The translations under genes and the position numbers were made by a program. A DNA stretch of 64,000 nt from Hyphomicrobiales bacterium (lineage in GTDB: Bacteria > Pseudomonadota > Alphaproteobacteria > Rhizobiales > Rhizobiaceae), in NCBI GenBank assembly GCA_900469615.1, contig UBYA01000014.1:287074-351073 (forward strand). Reading direction: 5' to 3'. How positions within the stretch are numbered: position 1 is the stretch's first letter; the number at the start of each line of letters is the position of its first letter. Below, piece by piece: positions 9,200-18,264 of the stretch. Below the pieces are notes generated by a model. The model saw nothing but the letters and a program-made list of their open reading frames with translations, was not told the origin of the DNA and did not search any database.

Positions 9200-10015
9200 T
9201 CATTGTGGTTTCGGGCCGGTCGCGCCATCGGTCACGATCGCGCCGGATTTGATGACCTGGACGAGCCCTCCGCCATTGTCGCCAGCCAGCAGATAGTCGG
9301 CCGCAGCCGTATCGGGCTGCTGCGCATCGGCCACCGAGCGCAATGCCAGGGTCAGGCGGTCGGCCATCTGATGCGCGACGGCCAGGACCTTCGTCTGATC
9401 CGGGGTCAGTTCCAGCGTCGCCGTCGCGCCGACCACGGCCTTGCTTCCATCCTGCTTCTCCTCGATCTGCTGATCGACGGCCAATACGCGGACGTTGCTG
9501 AGTACGGTCTCGGTAACGAGCTGCTGCTGCGATCCCTTGCGGACCATGATCACATCGACGCGATCGTTCGGAAGAATGAAGCCGCCGGCACCGGTGGCGA
9601 CGGAAATCTCGGTGGCGACGGCCCGCTTGCCTGCCGGCAGCAGCGAGGACAGGATGCGGCTGCTGGAATCGGCAACCTTCTCCTCGCGGATCGGCTCGCC
9701 CTCGAATATCGGCAGGCGAACGACCGCACCGGTCAGATCCTTCAACGCATCGGGTCGCTCGGTCTGGGTGATGAAGCCCTTGACGATACCGCTTTCGGGC
9801 CATCCCATCCAATGGATCGCCTTCTCGTCCAGCCGCGCGCCGACAGGCAGATTGGCGCTGGCGACGAGCACATTGACGGCCGTTTCCTTTTGCACCACCG
9901 CCGCTACCTGCTGCGGCACGATATTGCGTGAACCAGCCAGGCGCATCGCCAGCAGACCGGCCATGCCGGCGGCAACGGCTGCCACAGCGAGTATCATTAT
10001 GCGAGCGGGTTTCAT
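9200..10015 (-). CDS. cpaB: Flp pilus assembly protein CpaB/RcpC
   Basis: The 271-residue protein has an N-terminal membrane anchor (ILAVAAVAAGMAGLLAMRLAG), followed by an SAF-type domain (VNVLVASANLPVGARLDEKAIHWMGWPES) and the RcpC signature region (GGFILPNDRVDVIMVRKG, LSNVRVLAVDQQ, ATLELTPDQTKVLAVAHQMADRLTLALRSV). RcpC/CpaB is a periplasmic partner of the secretin in Flp pilus assembly. The ATG at 10013-10015 is preferred over the one two codons earlier because AAGGA is seven bases away. It precedes cpaC by 14 bp. A CtrA-like box about 63 bp upstream suggests a promoter in the cpaA-cpaB gap. Confidence 0.93.
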   Translation of the reverse strand: MKPARIMILAVAAVAAGMAGLLAMRLAGSRNIVPQQVAAVVQKETAVNVLVASANLPVGARLDEKAIHWMGWPESGIVKGFITQTERPDALKDLTGAVVRLPIFEGEPIREEKVADSSSRILSSLLPAGKRAVATEISVATGAGGFILPNDRVDVIMVRKGSQQQLVTETVLSNVRVLAVDQQIEEKQDGSKAVVGATATLELTPDQTKVLAVAHQMADRLTLALRSVADAQQPDTAAADYLLAGDNGGGLVQVIKSGAIVTDGATGPKPQ

Positions 10016-10077
10016 GGTCATTCCTTGGGGAACAAGATTCTTCGCCCCGTAGAATGCCCGGCAATTGGTGTAATTAT

Positions 10078-10094
10078 GGTTAATGGTACGTTAC
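10078..10094 (-). promoter_or_regulatory. CtrA-like box upstream of cpaB
   Basis: On the reverse strand the sequence reads GTAA-CGTACCA-TTAACC, one base from TTAA-N7-TTAAC. It lies in the 163-bp AT-rich gap between the cpaA stop and the cpaB start, about 63 bp upstream of cpaB. It could be the CtrA site of a second promoter for cpaB onward. Motif evidence only. Confidence 0.4.
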
Positions 10095-10178
10095 ATTTAT
10101 TGTTACTTAACCATGATTACTTGATGTAAATTAGAGCGACATCACATAGAAAGTAAAATTGTACTCGCGAATTGCAGC

Positions 10179-10691
10179 CTAGAGCATCCGTTTCGTCGCC
10201 GCGATGACGAGCGGCGAAGCCGGAAAGGCGAGAATTCCGCCGATAGCGATTGCGATGCCATAAGGGATCTTCTTGGCAACCAGCAATGAATTCGGCAGGG
10301 GAAGGCCAATGGCCATGATCGTGCTGGATTGCGACCGCAGCAGGACGATAAAAACGGTCAAAAGACCACCGATCAGCGTGACGTACACGACGAACGAAAA
10401 AAGAGAAGGGTCGAAGCCGAACCAGAGTGCAGCCGCCGCGAGCAATTTTGCATCGCCGCCACCCATGACTTTCGTTGCAAACAGGGCGAAACAGGCAAAA
10501 AAGACGATGGCTGCTCCGGCGAAATGCAAGCCTATTTCCGACAGCGCCATTCCGCCAAAAAGCGCCAAGATCATGAAGGATACGACCAGCGCTACCGAGA
10601 CCCGATTTGGGATCGTCATCGTTAAAAGATCGGAGATTGCCGCGACCGACATGCAAAGCGGGAATATTAGTAAGGTGGCAATATCGAGCAT
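10179..10691 (-). CDS. cpaA: Prepilin peptidase CpaA/TadV
   Basis: This 170-residue polytopic membrane protein is an A24A-type aspartic prepilin peptidase. It shows the two catalytic Asp residues of the family: Asp21 in AAISDLLTMTIPN and Asp80 in the GGGDAKLL motif. It should cleave the PilA/Flp pre-pilin after the Gly before the hydrophobic segment, and probably processes the TadE-like pseudopilins. Its length matches the short TadV class that lacks a methyltransferase domain. The gene follows pilA by 70 bp, across a strong stem-loop that may lower its expression relative to pilA. Confidence 0.93.
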   Translation of the reverse strand: MLDIATLLIFPLCMSVAAISDLLTMTIPNRVSVALVVSFMILALFGGMALSEIGLHFAGAAIVFFACFALFATKVMGGGDAKLLAAAALWFGFDPSLFSFVVYVTLIGGLLTVFIVLLRSQSSTIMAIGLPLPNSLLVAKKIPYGIAIAIGGILAFPASPLVIAATKRML

Positions 10692-10717
10692 GCTGGTTCT
10701 CCGATCTTAAGAATCCA

Positions 10718-10745
10718 GAAGCCGCCCAGATCACTGGGCGGCTTC
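10718..10745 (-). terminator. Stem-loop between pilA and cpaA (partial terminator or 3' stabiliser)
   Basis: A perfect 12-bp inverted repeat (GAAGCCGCCCAG and CTGGGCGGCTTC, loop ATCA) lies 17 bp downstream of the pilA stop and 27 bp upstream of the cpaA start. The base run after the stem on the reverse strand is only moderately T-rich (TGGATTCTTAAG), so it is probably leaky. Such hairpins often raise the yield of an abundant pilin transcript relative to downstream assembly genes. Confidence 0.7.
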
Positions 10746-10761
10746 TTGAACTATACGCTTC

Positions 10762-10965
10762 TTACGGAGTCGTCGTCGTCGTCTGATGCGCGGTCGAAGC
10801 CGCATTCATCTGGGTAGAGATGTTGTTGAACGTGGTGCTGAGCGTGTTGCCCAGGGTGGTTGCACCGGCAATGATGGCAACCGAGATCAGGGCGGCAATC
10901 AGGCCGTATTCGATGGCGGTCGCACCCGATTCATCTTTCAGGAAGCGCGAAATAAGCTTGGACAT
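10762..10965 (-). CDS. pilA: Flp/PilA type IVb pilin
   Basis: The 67-residue pre-pilin has a short basic leader MSKLISRFLKDESG, cleaved after Gly14, and a mature N-terminus ATAIEYGLIAALISVAIIAGATTLG with Glu at mature position 5 and Tyr at 6. This Gly/XXXXEY signature defines the Flp family of type IVb pilins. The tail is threonine-rich (HQTTTTTP). It is the major subunit of the adhesive Flp pilus and is cut by CpaA. It is the first gene of the reverse pilus run, with its own promoter region in 10966-11367. Confidence 0.96.
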   Translation of the reverse strand: MSKLISRFLKDESGATAIEYGLIAALISVAIIAGATTLGNTLSTTFNNISTQMNAASTAHQTTTTTP

Positions 10966-11367
10966 GAAATAAACTCCACTTTGTTGACAGCACGTCCGTC
11001 AACTGTTGCCGTTGATCGGATGAGTTGCACCGTATCCATCCGCCGTTTCCATCGCTTTAAAGAATGCGGTTAATGCGCAGTAAATACAAAAGCCCAAATA
11101 GAATAGTTAATACGCAACTCATGTCCTCTGTCGCATTTTTAAAGAAAATCTTCAGCCAAACGGAAATTATTAGATGCATGAATATTAGGGTGCTATTCGA
11201 TTCGTCTCGAAGTAACCCATATTCCGTACAAGAAAGCAGTGAAGGAGCCTGAATATGGAACATTCGCACCATATTCGCACGAGGACAGGTCTTCTTAATC
11301 GTTCATTCACCATTCTTTCTCATTCTATCGAGCAAGTCTTTCCCCATATGCTTTACGAGGCGAAGCC
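10966..11367. promoter_or_regulatory. AT-rich divergent promoter region between pilA and the secretin-N-domain gene
   Basis: This 402-bp gap is clearly richer in A and T than its surroundings, mostly between about 11050 and 11340. It must hold promoters for pilA (reverse) and the gene at 11368 (forward). A reverse-strand reading frame of 71 codons inside it (11057-11272) has no ribosome site or recognisable product and I do not accept it. Apart from the CtrA-like box at 11068-11084, I recognise no specific element. Confidence 0.6.
11068..11084 (-). promoter_or_regulatory. CtrA-like box upstream of pilA
   Basis: On the reverse strand the sequence reads TTTA-CTGCGCA-TTAACC, one mismatch from TTAA-N7-TTAAC. 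It lies about 103 bp upstream of the pilA start codon. pilA is a known CtrA target in Caulobacter, so the position is plausible. Motif evidence only. Confidence 0.4.
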
Positions 11368-11790
11368 ATGCCAATCGGCGGCAGAACAGCATTCCTAGCC
11401 GGTATCGTTGCCTTGGCCGGCGCGATTCCACAGTTTTCACAGGCTGCCGGAGAAAGCATGCTTCGCGTGTATATGGATCATGCGCGCGTATTGAAGCTCG
11501 ATCGCCCCGTCAGCAAGGTCATTATCGGCAATTCACAGGTTGCAGACGCCACGGTTGCCGACCCGAAAACCATCGTGTTGACCGGCCGCAGCTTCGGCAC
11601 GACGAACATCATTCTGCTCGATGCCGACGGCAATGCCATCGTGGACGAGCAGATCCTGGTGTCGATCGACGAGGGCAACACGGTGCGCGTCTACCGCCAG
11701 ACGGACCGAGCCGTATTGTCGTGCGCGCCCAATTGCGAGCAGCATGCCCAGCAGAACAGTACGGCAACTGCCTCCGCGACGGCACAATAG
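11368..11790 (+). CDS. Stand-alone pilus assembly N-domain protein
   Basis: This 140-residue protein has a signal peptide ending near PQFSQAAGES and a single domain like the N-terminal domain of CpaC (T2SS-T3SS pil_N type): ARVLKLDRPVSKVIIGNSQVADATVADPKTIVLTGRSFGTTNIILLDADGNAIVDEQILVS. The tail is rich in Gln, Thr and Ala. It has no secretin barrel, so it is probably a periplasmic partner or plug of the CpaC channel. GAGGCGAAGCC precedes the ATG. It is divergent from pilA and followed by the two TadE-like genes in the same direction. Family is clear; precise role is inferred. Confidence 0.85.
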   Translation: MPIGGRTAFLAGIVALAGAIPQFSQAAGESMLRVYMDHARVLKLDRPVSKVIIGNSQVADATVADPKTIVLTGRSFGTTNIILLDADGNAIVDEQILVSIDEGNTVRVYRQTDRAVLSCAPNCEQHAQQNSTATASATAQ

Positions 11791-11944
11791 TTACATTCGA
11801 TAAAGCAAATATTCTAAAGTACTTTTGAGGAATTGCGAAGCAATCAATAATCCCGCCTTCCTCTAAATATGAATAGAGAAGAGAAACGGATTATCAAGAA
11901 AGCAATTCTAGTGTCGTCCGCGTGTAAATCGCCGCGGATTTCCC

Positions 11945-12580
11945 ATGACACAAGTCGACGACCTTCTCGCCAATACAAGCCCTGCACGACGGCGTGCCCG
12001 GGGCGGCCTGCGTGAATTCGTCCGTTCTCGGGATGGAGCGGCGGCGATCGAGTTTGCGTTGCTTGCCATTCCCTATTTCCTGATCGTCTTTGCCATCATC
12101 GAGACCTTTGTCGCCTTCACGGCGGAACAGGTCGTTTCGAATGCCGTCGATACGCTGGCACGCCAGATCAGAACGGGGCAGATCACCACCGATTCCAGCA
12201 AGACGTCATATACCACGTCGCAGCAGTTCCGGCAGGCATTCTGCAATCAGATCTCCGTGCTCATCACCTGCTCCTCATCCGAACTGCAGACGCCGGCCAA
12301 TCTTTACCTCGATGTGAAGAGCTATTCGAGCTTCGCCTCCATGCCGACGACGATCCCGCGCAAATCATCGACCGATTCCTATTCCGATCTGGACACGTCA
12401 GGCTTTACGTTTACGCCTGGCGGCGCCAAGACGCTGAACATGGTGCGCGCCTACTATCGCTGGCAGATCATCACCGATCTGCTGCGTCCCTATCTCACCA
12501 ACATAAGGCCGACCGACGGGTCGGCGTCGGTCTATCTCATCGTCGCAACGGCCGCCTTCCAGAACGAGAACTATCCGTGA
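11945..12580 (+). CDS. TadE-like pseudopilin
   Basis: The 211-residue protein has a basic N-terminus (residues 1-28), then the pseudopilin-type sequence RDGAAAIEFALLAIPYFLIVFAIIETFVAF, a single N-terminal membrane segment with the conserved Glu, and a Ser/Thr-rich periplasmic domain. Such TadE/TadF proteins are minor pseudopilins of the Flp pilus, processed by CpaA. No clear ribosome site precedes the ATG. The next gene overlaps the stop region, so the two pseudopilin genes are probably co-expressed. Confidence 0.85.
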   Translation: MTQVDDLLANTSPARRRARGGLREFVRSRDGAAAIEFALLAIPYFLIVFAIIETFVAFTAEQVVSNAVDTLARQIRTGQITTDSSKTSYTTSQQFRQAFCNQISVLITCSSSELQTPANLYLDVKSYSSFASMPTTIPRKSSTDSYSDLDTSGFTFTPGGAKTLNMVRAYYRWQIITDLLRPYLTNIRPTDGSASVYLIVATAAFQNENYP

Positions 12581-12612
12581 GCGGGCCGGCCAACATGGGG
12601 GAGAAGGAAACC

Positions 12613-13167
12613 ATGTCTTCCGGCATCCTCAGGCGTTTTGCCCGCGATGAGCGCGGCGTCGGCGCTATCGAATTCGCCATCCTTTTCCCCGTGCTGCTGA
12701 TGCTCTATCTCGGTGCCTTCGAGCTTACCGTCGGCCTCAACGTCTCCAAGCGCGCCAGCCGCTCCGCCGGGTCGATCGCGGACATCGTCTCGCAGCAGTC
12801 GAGCGTCACCAAATCCGTGCTGGCGACCATGCCCTCGGTGGCAGGCGCCATCTTCGCGCCCTACAGCACGACCGGCCTGACGTTGAAGATCACCGGCATC
12901 ACGATCGACGCCACCGGCAAGGCGACCGTCGCCTGGTCCTGGGCACAGGACGGGACGAGACCCTATGCCTCCGGCACCACCGTTACGGTTCCGGCCAACA
13001 TGAACCAGGCGAGTACCTTCCTGGTTCGCAGCGAGCTGGCCCTGCCCTATCAGCTTCTCAGCTTCGGTCCGACTTTCCTGCCGAGCGGCACCAATCAGAT
13101 CACCATCAGCCGACAGTATTATTACCGGCAGCGTGTCGGCAATTCGATCAGCTGCAGCGACTGCTGA
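12613..13167 (+). CDS. TadE-like pseudopilin, second copy
   Basis: The 184-residue protein carries the pseudopilin segment DERGVGAIEFAILFPVLLMLYLGAFELTVGLN followed by a periplasmic domain. I chose the ATG at 12613 because AAGGA lies five bases upstream; a GTG at 12577 would overlap the preceding stop codon and add 12 residues without a ribosome site. It probably acts with the protein at 11945-12580 as a TadE/TadF pair. No gene for the larger TadG protein follows; the next gene is deoB. Confidence 0.85.
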   Translation: MSSGILRRFARDERGVGAIEFAILFPVLLMLYLGAFELTVGLNVSKRASRSAGSIADIVSQQSSVTKSVLATMPSVAGAIFAPYSTTGLTLKITGITIDATGKATVAWSWAQDGTRPYASGTTVTVPANMNQASTFLVRSELALPYQLLSFGPTFLPSGTNQITISRQYYYRQRVGNSISCSDC

Positions 13168-13301
13168 TCGCCCGTCGCCGCGATACCCGCAGCGCTATTC
13201 CAAAACGGAAAATTGCCAAGTCGATGCCTCCGTTATATGGGTGACGTCCCATGCCACGGAAGACCTCATCCGGGGCGACGACATTCTATAGCGGGTGATG
13301 T

Positions 13302-14522
13302 ATGGCGCGCGCCTTTCTCTTTGTTCTGGATTCTTTCGGGGTCGGCGGCGGCCCGGATGCGGCAAGCTACGGTGACGAGGGCGCGGATACGTTCGGCCAT
13401 ATCGCCGAATTCTGCGCTGCCGGCGCGGCCGACCGCGAGGGTCTCCGCCAGGGGCCGCTGGCGCTGCCCAACATGTCCGGCCTCGGACTGCTGGAGATCG
13501 CCAAGACGGCGACGGGCAACTATCCGGCCGGCATGCCCTTGCCGGAAAAGCTCTACGGCCTTTACGGCTGCGCAAGCGAAGTCTCCCGCGGCAAGGACAC
13601 GCCTTCGGGCCATTGGGAAATCGCCGGAACGCCGGTTATGTTCGACTGGGGTTACTTTCCGGCCGAGGGCGACGCCTTCCCGCCGGAGCTGGTGAAAGCC
13701 ATCTGCGAGGCAGCGGACCTGCCCGGCATCCTGGGCAATTGTCATGCATCGGGCACCGACATCATCGCCAGACTGGGCGAGGAACATATCCGCAGCGGCA
13801 AGCCGATCTGCTATACCTCCTCGGACTCCGTCTTCCAGATCGCGGCGCATGAGCGGCATTTCGGCCTCGATCGGCTGATCGCCCTCTGTAAGACCGTACG
13901 CACGCTGGTCGACGCCTACAATATCGGCCGCGTCATCGCCCGCCCCTTCGTCGGCGAGACCGCGGCGACGTTCGAGCGTACCGGCAACCGCCGCGATTTC
14001 TCGGTTCTGCCGCCGGAGCCGACGCTGCTCGACCGCCTCGTCAAGGCCGAGCGCAAGGTACACGCCGTCGGCAAGATCGGCGATATCTTCGCCCATCAGG
14101 GCGTTTCCAGGGTCATCAAGGCCAATGGCAACATGGCGCTGATGGATGCGACACTGACGGCGATGGACGAGGCTGCCGACGGCGATCTGGTCTTCACCAA
14201 TTTCGTCGATTTCGACATGATCTACGGCCATCGCCGCGACGTGCCAGGCTATGCGGCCGCGCTCGAAGCCTTCGACGCGCGCCTGCCGGAGGTGCACAAG
14301 AAACTGAAGGCCGGCGATCTCGTCATTCTGACGGCCGATCACGGCTGCGATCCGACCTGGCGCGGCACCGATCACACGCGCGAGCGCGTGCCGGTCATGG
14401 CGTATGGACCGGGCATCCGCTCGCGCTCCATCGGCATCCGCCAGACCTATGCCGATATCGGCGAGACGGTCGCACGGCATCTGGGAATTGCGGCTGGACA
14501 GCACGGGAGGAGCTTCCTTTGA
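13302..14522 (+). CDS. deoB: Phosphopentomutase
   Basis: The 406-residue enzyme interconverts (deoxy)ribose 1-phosphate and 5-phosphate in nucleoside catabolism. It shows the alkaline-phosphatase-superfamily metal-binding start VLDSFGVG (Asp10), the DTPSGHWEIAG motif with the phosphate-accepting Thr, and the C-terminal metal cluster FVDFDMIYGHRRD and LTADHGCDPTWRGTDHTRE. It links deoA and punA products to deoC. It is the first gene of a forward run with add and upp; its stop codon overlaps the add start. Confidence 0.96.
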   Translation: MARAFLFVLDSFGVGGGPDAASYGDEGADTFGHIAEFCAAGAADREGLRQGPLALPNMSGLGLLEIAKTATGNYPAGMPLPEKLYGLYGCASEVSRGKDTPSGHWEIAGTPVMFDWGYFPAEGDAFPPELVKAICEAADLPGILGNCHASGTDIIARLGEEHIRSGKPICYTSSDSVFQIAAHERHFGLDRLIALCKTVRTLVDAYNIGRVIARPFVGETAATFERTGNRRDFSVLPPEPTLLDRLVKAERKVHAVGKIGDIFAHQGVSRVIKANGNMALMDATLTAMDEAADGDLVFTNFVDFDMIYGHRRDVPGYAAALEAFDARLPEVHKKLKAGDLVILTADHGCDPTWRGTDHTRERVPVMAYGPGIRSRSIGIRQTYADIGETVARHLGIAAGQHGRSFL

Positions 14523-15487
14523 CATCGCATCTGAAGAAAGTGGAGCTGCACTGCCATCTGGAGGGTGCCGCCCCGCCGGCGCTGACGCTGGCGCAGGCAC
14601 GGAAGTACGACGTCGACACCAGCGCCTTCCTCAGGGACGGCGTCTACCTCTGGAAGGATTTCGCCGAATTCCTCGTCTGTTACGACAAGGTTTCCGAGGT
14701 CTACCGCACCGAGGAAGACTATGCGCTGCTGACGGAAACCTATCTGGAAGAACTTGCCGGCATCGGCACGATCTATAGCGAGCTCATCGTCTCGCCCGAC
14801 CATGGCGATCGCATCGGCCTCGGCGCCGACGCCTATATGGCGGGCGTTTCCGCCGGCATCCGTGCCGCAAAGGCAAAGACCGGCATCGAGGCACGGCTGA
14901 TCGTGACCGGCGAGCGCCACTTCGGCCCGGACCGCGTGGTGAAGGCGGCGGAATACGCCGCCAAAAGCGACAATCCGCTGATCACCGGCTTCAACATGGC
15001 CGGCGAAGAGCGCATGGGCCGCGTGGCCGATTACGCCCGCGCCTTCGACATCGCCCGCGAGGCGGGCCTCGGCATCACCATTCATGCCGGCGAGGTCTGT
15101 GGCGCCTTTTCCGTCGCCGACGCCGTAGACCTGGTGCGCCCCGATCGTATCGGCCACGGCGTGCGCGCCATCGAGGATATGGACCTCGTCAGGCGCCTTG
15201 CCGATCTCGGCACGGTGCTGGAGGTCTGCCCCGGCTCCAACATCGCGCTCAAGGTCTTCCCGGATTTCCAGTCGCACCCGCTGCGCAAGCTGCGCGATGC
15301 CGGCGTGAAGGTGACGATCAATTCCGACGATCCGCCGTTCTTTCATACGTCGCTGAAGCGCGAATACGAGCTGGCCTCGACAGCCTTCGGCTTTGGCGAC
15401 GACGAGATCGACGCGATGACGCGCACGGCGATCGAAGCGGCCTTCGTGGACGAGGCGACACGGGCGGCGTTGCTTTCGAGAGTGTAA
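14519..15487 (+). CDS. add: Adenosine deaminase
   Basis: The 322-residue enzyme converts (deoxy)adenosine to (deoxy)inosine, the substrate of the phosphorylase encoded in the facing run. Metal-binding HCHLEG is at residues 11-16, HAGE near 190 and NSDDPPFF near 275, all intact. The start is a TTG at 14519-14521 that shares bases with the deoB stop (TTGA); GGAGGAG lies at a good distance upstream and no better ATG exists. The overlap indicates translational coupling to deoB. It is somewhat shorter than the E. coli enzyme. Confidence 0.94.
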   Translation: MTSHLKKVELHCHLEGAAPPALTLAQARKYDVDTSAFLRDGVYLWKDFAEFLVCYDKVSEVYRTEEDYALLTETYLEELAGIGTIYSELIVSPDHGDRIGLGADAYMAGVSAGIRAAKAKTGIEARLIVTGERHFGPDRVVKAAEYAAKSDNPLITGFNMAGEERMGRVADYARAFDIAREAGLGITIHAGEVCGAFSVADAVDLVRPDRIGHGVRAIEDMDLVRRLADLGTVLEVCPGSNIALKVFPDFQSHPLRKLRDAGVKVTINSDDPPFFHTSLKREYELASTAFGFGDDEIDAMTRTAIEAAFVDEATRAALLSRV

Positions 15488-15608
15488 AAGCAAGGTTCAG
15501 GCCGCAGATTGGGGATGAAATCCCGCAAAGTGGCCTATTTTCTTGCACCGGAGGCGATTTCCGTGAAAGAACCATCTCATATCACGGAATTACTGGAAGG
15601 CTGAAACC

Positions 15609-16238
15609 ATGGACGGCGTCACTGTCATCGACCACCCGCTTGTGCAGCACAAGCTCACAATCATGCGCAAGAAAGACACGTCGACGGGAAGCTTCCGCCG
15701 GCTGCTGCGCGAGATTTCGACGCTGCTCTGCTATGAAGTCACGCGCGACCTGGAACTGACGATCCAGACCATCGAGACGCCGCTGCAGCCGATGGATGCG
15801 CCGATCCTCGAGGGCAAGAAGCTGGTCTTCGCCTCTATCCTGCGCGCCGGCAACGGCCTGCTCGAAGGCATGCTCGATCTCGTACCCTCGGCCCGCGTCT
15901 CGCATATCGGCGTCTATCGCGACCACGAAACGCTGCAGCCGGTCGAATATTACTTCAAGGCGCCCGAGGATATCTCCGAACGCCTGATCATCGTCGTCGA
16001 TCCGATGCTCGCAACCGGCAATTCCTCGATTGCCGCAATCGACAAGCTGAAGGAACGTGGCGCGCACAATATCCGCTTCCTCTGCCTGCTGGCGGCGCCG
16101 GAAGGCATCGCCAATTTCCGCAAGGCGCATCCGGACGTTCCGGTCTTCACAGCCGCGATCGACAGCCATCTGAATGAGCTTGGCTACATCGTGCCCGGCC
16201 TCGGCGATGCCGGCGACCGCATGTACGGCACGAAGTAA
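15609..16238 (+). CDS. upp: Uracil phosphoribosyltransferase
   Basis: The 209-residue enzyme makes UMP from uracil and PRPP. The PRPP-binding loop IVVDPMLATGNSS lies near residues 127-139, and the C-terminal uracil-binding region YIVPGLGDAGDRMYGTK is intact. Length matches the bacterial family. It salvages the uracil released by pyrimidine nucleoside phosphorolysis in the same island. It closes the forward deoB-add-upp run and is followed by a strong terminator. Confidence 0.96.
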   Translation: MDGVTVIDHPLVQHKLTIMRKKDTSTGSFRRLLREISTLLCYEVTRDLELTIQTIETPLQPMDAPILEGKKLVFASILRAGNGLLEGMLDLVPSARVSHIGVYRDHETLQPVEYYFKAPEDISERLIIVVDPMLATGNSSIAAIDKLKERGAHNIRFLCLLAAPEGIANFRKAHPDVPVFTAAIDSHLNELGYIVPGLGDAGDRMYGTK

Positions 16239-16260
16239 AAGCGATCATATACTCTTGCTG

Positions 16261-16293
16261 AAGCCCGGTAGTTTCCTAACTGCCGGGCTTTTT
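16261..16293 (+). terminator. Rho-independent terminator after upp
   Basis: Arms AAGCCCGGTAGTT and AACTGCCGGGCTT pair over 13 bp with one G-U pair around the loop TCCT, and a run of five T follows. It begins 22 bp after the upp stop codon, so it ends the deoB-add-upp transcript. Confidence 0.92.
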
Positions 16294-16364
16294 ACTGATT
16301 GCCTTAGCAGCATTTCAGCAAACATCCATTATTGATGACATGGCCCGCAGGAGGGGCTGTGTCC

Positions 16365-16889
16365 ATGCTCGTTCGCGTTCTTGTCTTTGCCGGAATCATA
16401 GCCGCTGCGGCGACCCAGGTGCCGATGCTCGTGAACGGCTTCGGCGAAAATTCGGAAAAGCCGGCCCCCGTGGAGGCGGCTTCGCCTGCGCCACAAAAGG
16501 TGGAGGCCCCCGTCTCCTATGGCAGCGTGCTGCTGCGCGCCGATGCAAACGGGCATTATCAGGGCGACTTCACGATCAATGGCCGGTCCGTTCACGGGCT
16601 GATCGATACGGGCGCAACCTATGTCGCAATCAACGAAAGTACCGCGCGCAGCCTCGGTTTCAGCAGCGTGGATCTCGACTATCGCTACACGACGCAAACG
16701 GCGAACGGTGCTTCCAAGGTCGCCCTCGTCAAGCTTGCTCGGCTTGAGATCGGCAATATACGCGTGCGCGATGTCGACGCCGTGGTGGCGAAAGACGACG
16801 CTCTCAATACGACGCTGATCGGCATGAGCTTCGTGAAAAAGCTGAGCTCCTTCGGAGTTCAGAACGGCAATCTGCTGCTGAAGCAGTGA
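16365..16889 (+). CDS. Retropepsin-like aspartic protease, TIGR02281 family
   Basis: The 174-residue protein has an N-terminal membrane anchor or signal (MLVRVLVFAGIIAAAATQVPMLV), a linker rich in Pro and Ala, and a single-domain aspartic protease fold with the catalytic motif LIDTGATYVAIN at residues 79-90 (Asp81) and the later INxT-like half IGMSFVKKLSSF. Such clan AA proteins in alphaproteobacteria are presumed periplasmic or membrane proteases that act as dimers; substrates are not known. The ATG at 16365 has GGAGGGG eight bases upstream, better than the TTG at 16332. It sits alone between the convergent upp and deoA genes. Confidence 0.85.
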   Translation: MLVRVLVFAGIIAAAATQVPMLVNGFGENSEKPAPVEAASPAPQKVEAPVSYGSVLLRADANGHYQGDFTINGRSVHGLIDTGATYVAINESTARSLGFSSVDLDYRYTTQTANGASKVALVKLARLEIGNIRVRDVDAVVAKDDALNTTLIGMSFVKKLSSFGVQNGNLLLKQ

Positions 16890-16953
16890 GGCAATCGAGC
16901 CTCAACCGGCCGTCCTACATCCATAAGACCGCTTCAGCAGCAGGCTGCTTCCG

Positions 16954-18261
<1,308 letters not shown>

Positions 18262-18264
18262 GGA

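Noticed and set aside
11057..11272. 71-codon reverse open frame in the AT-rich pilA promoter region
   Set aside because: No ribosome binding site, no recognisable family, and it occupies the likely pilA promoter and CtrA-like site.
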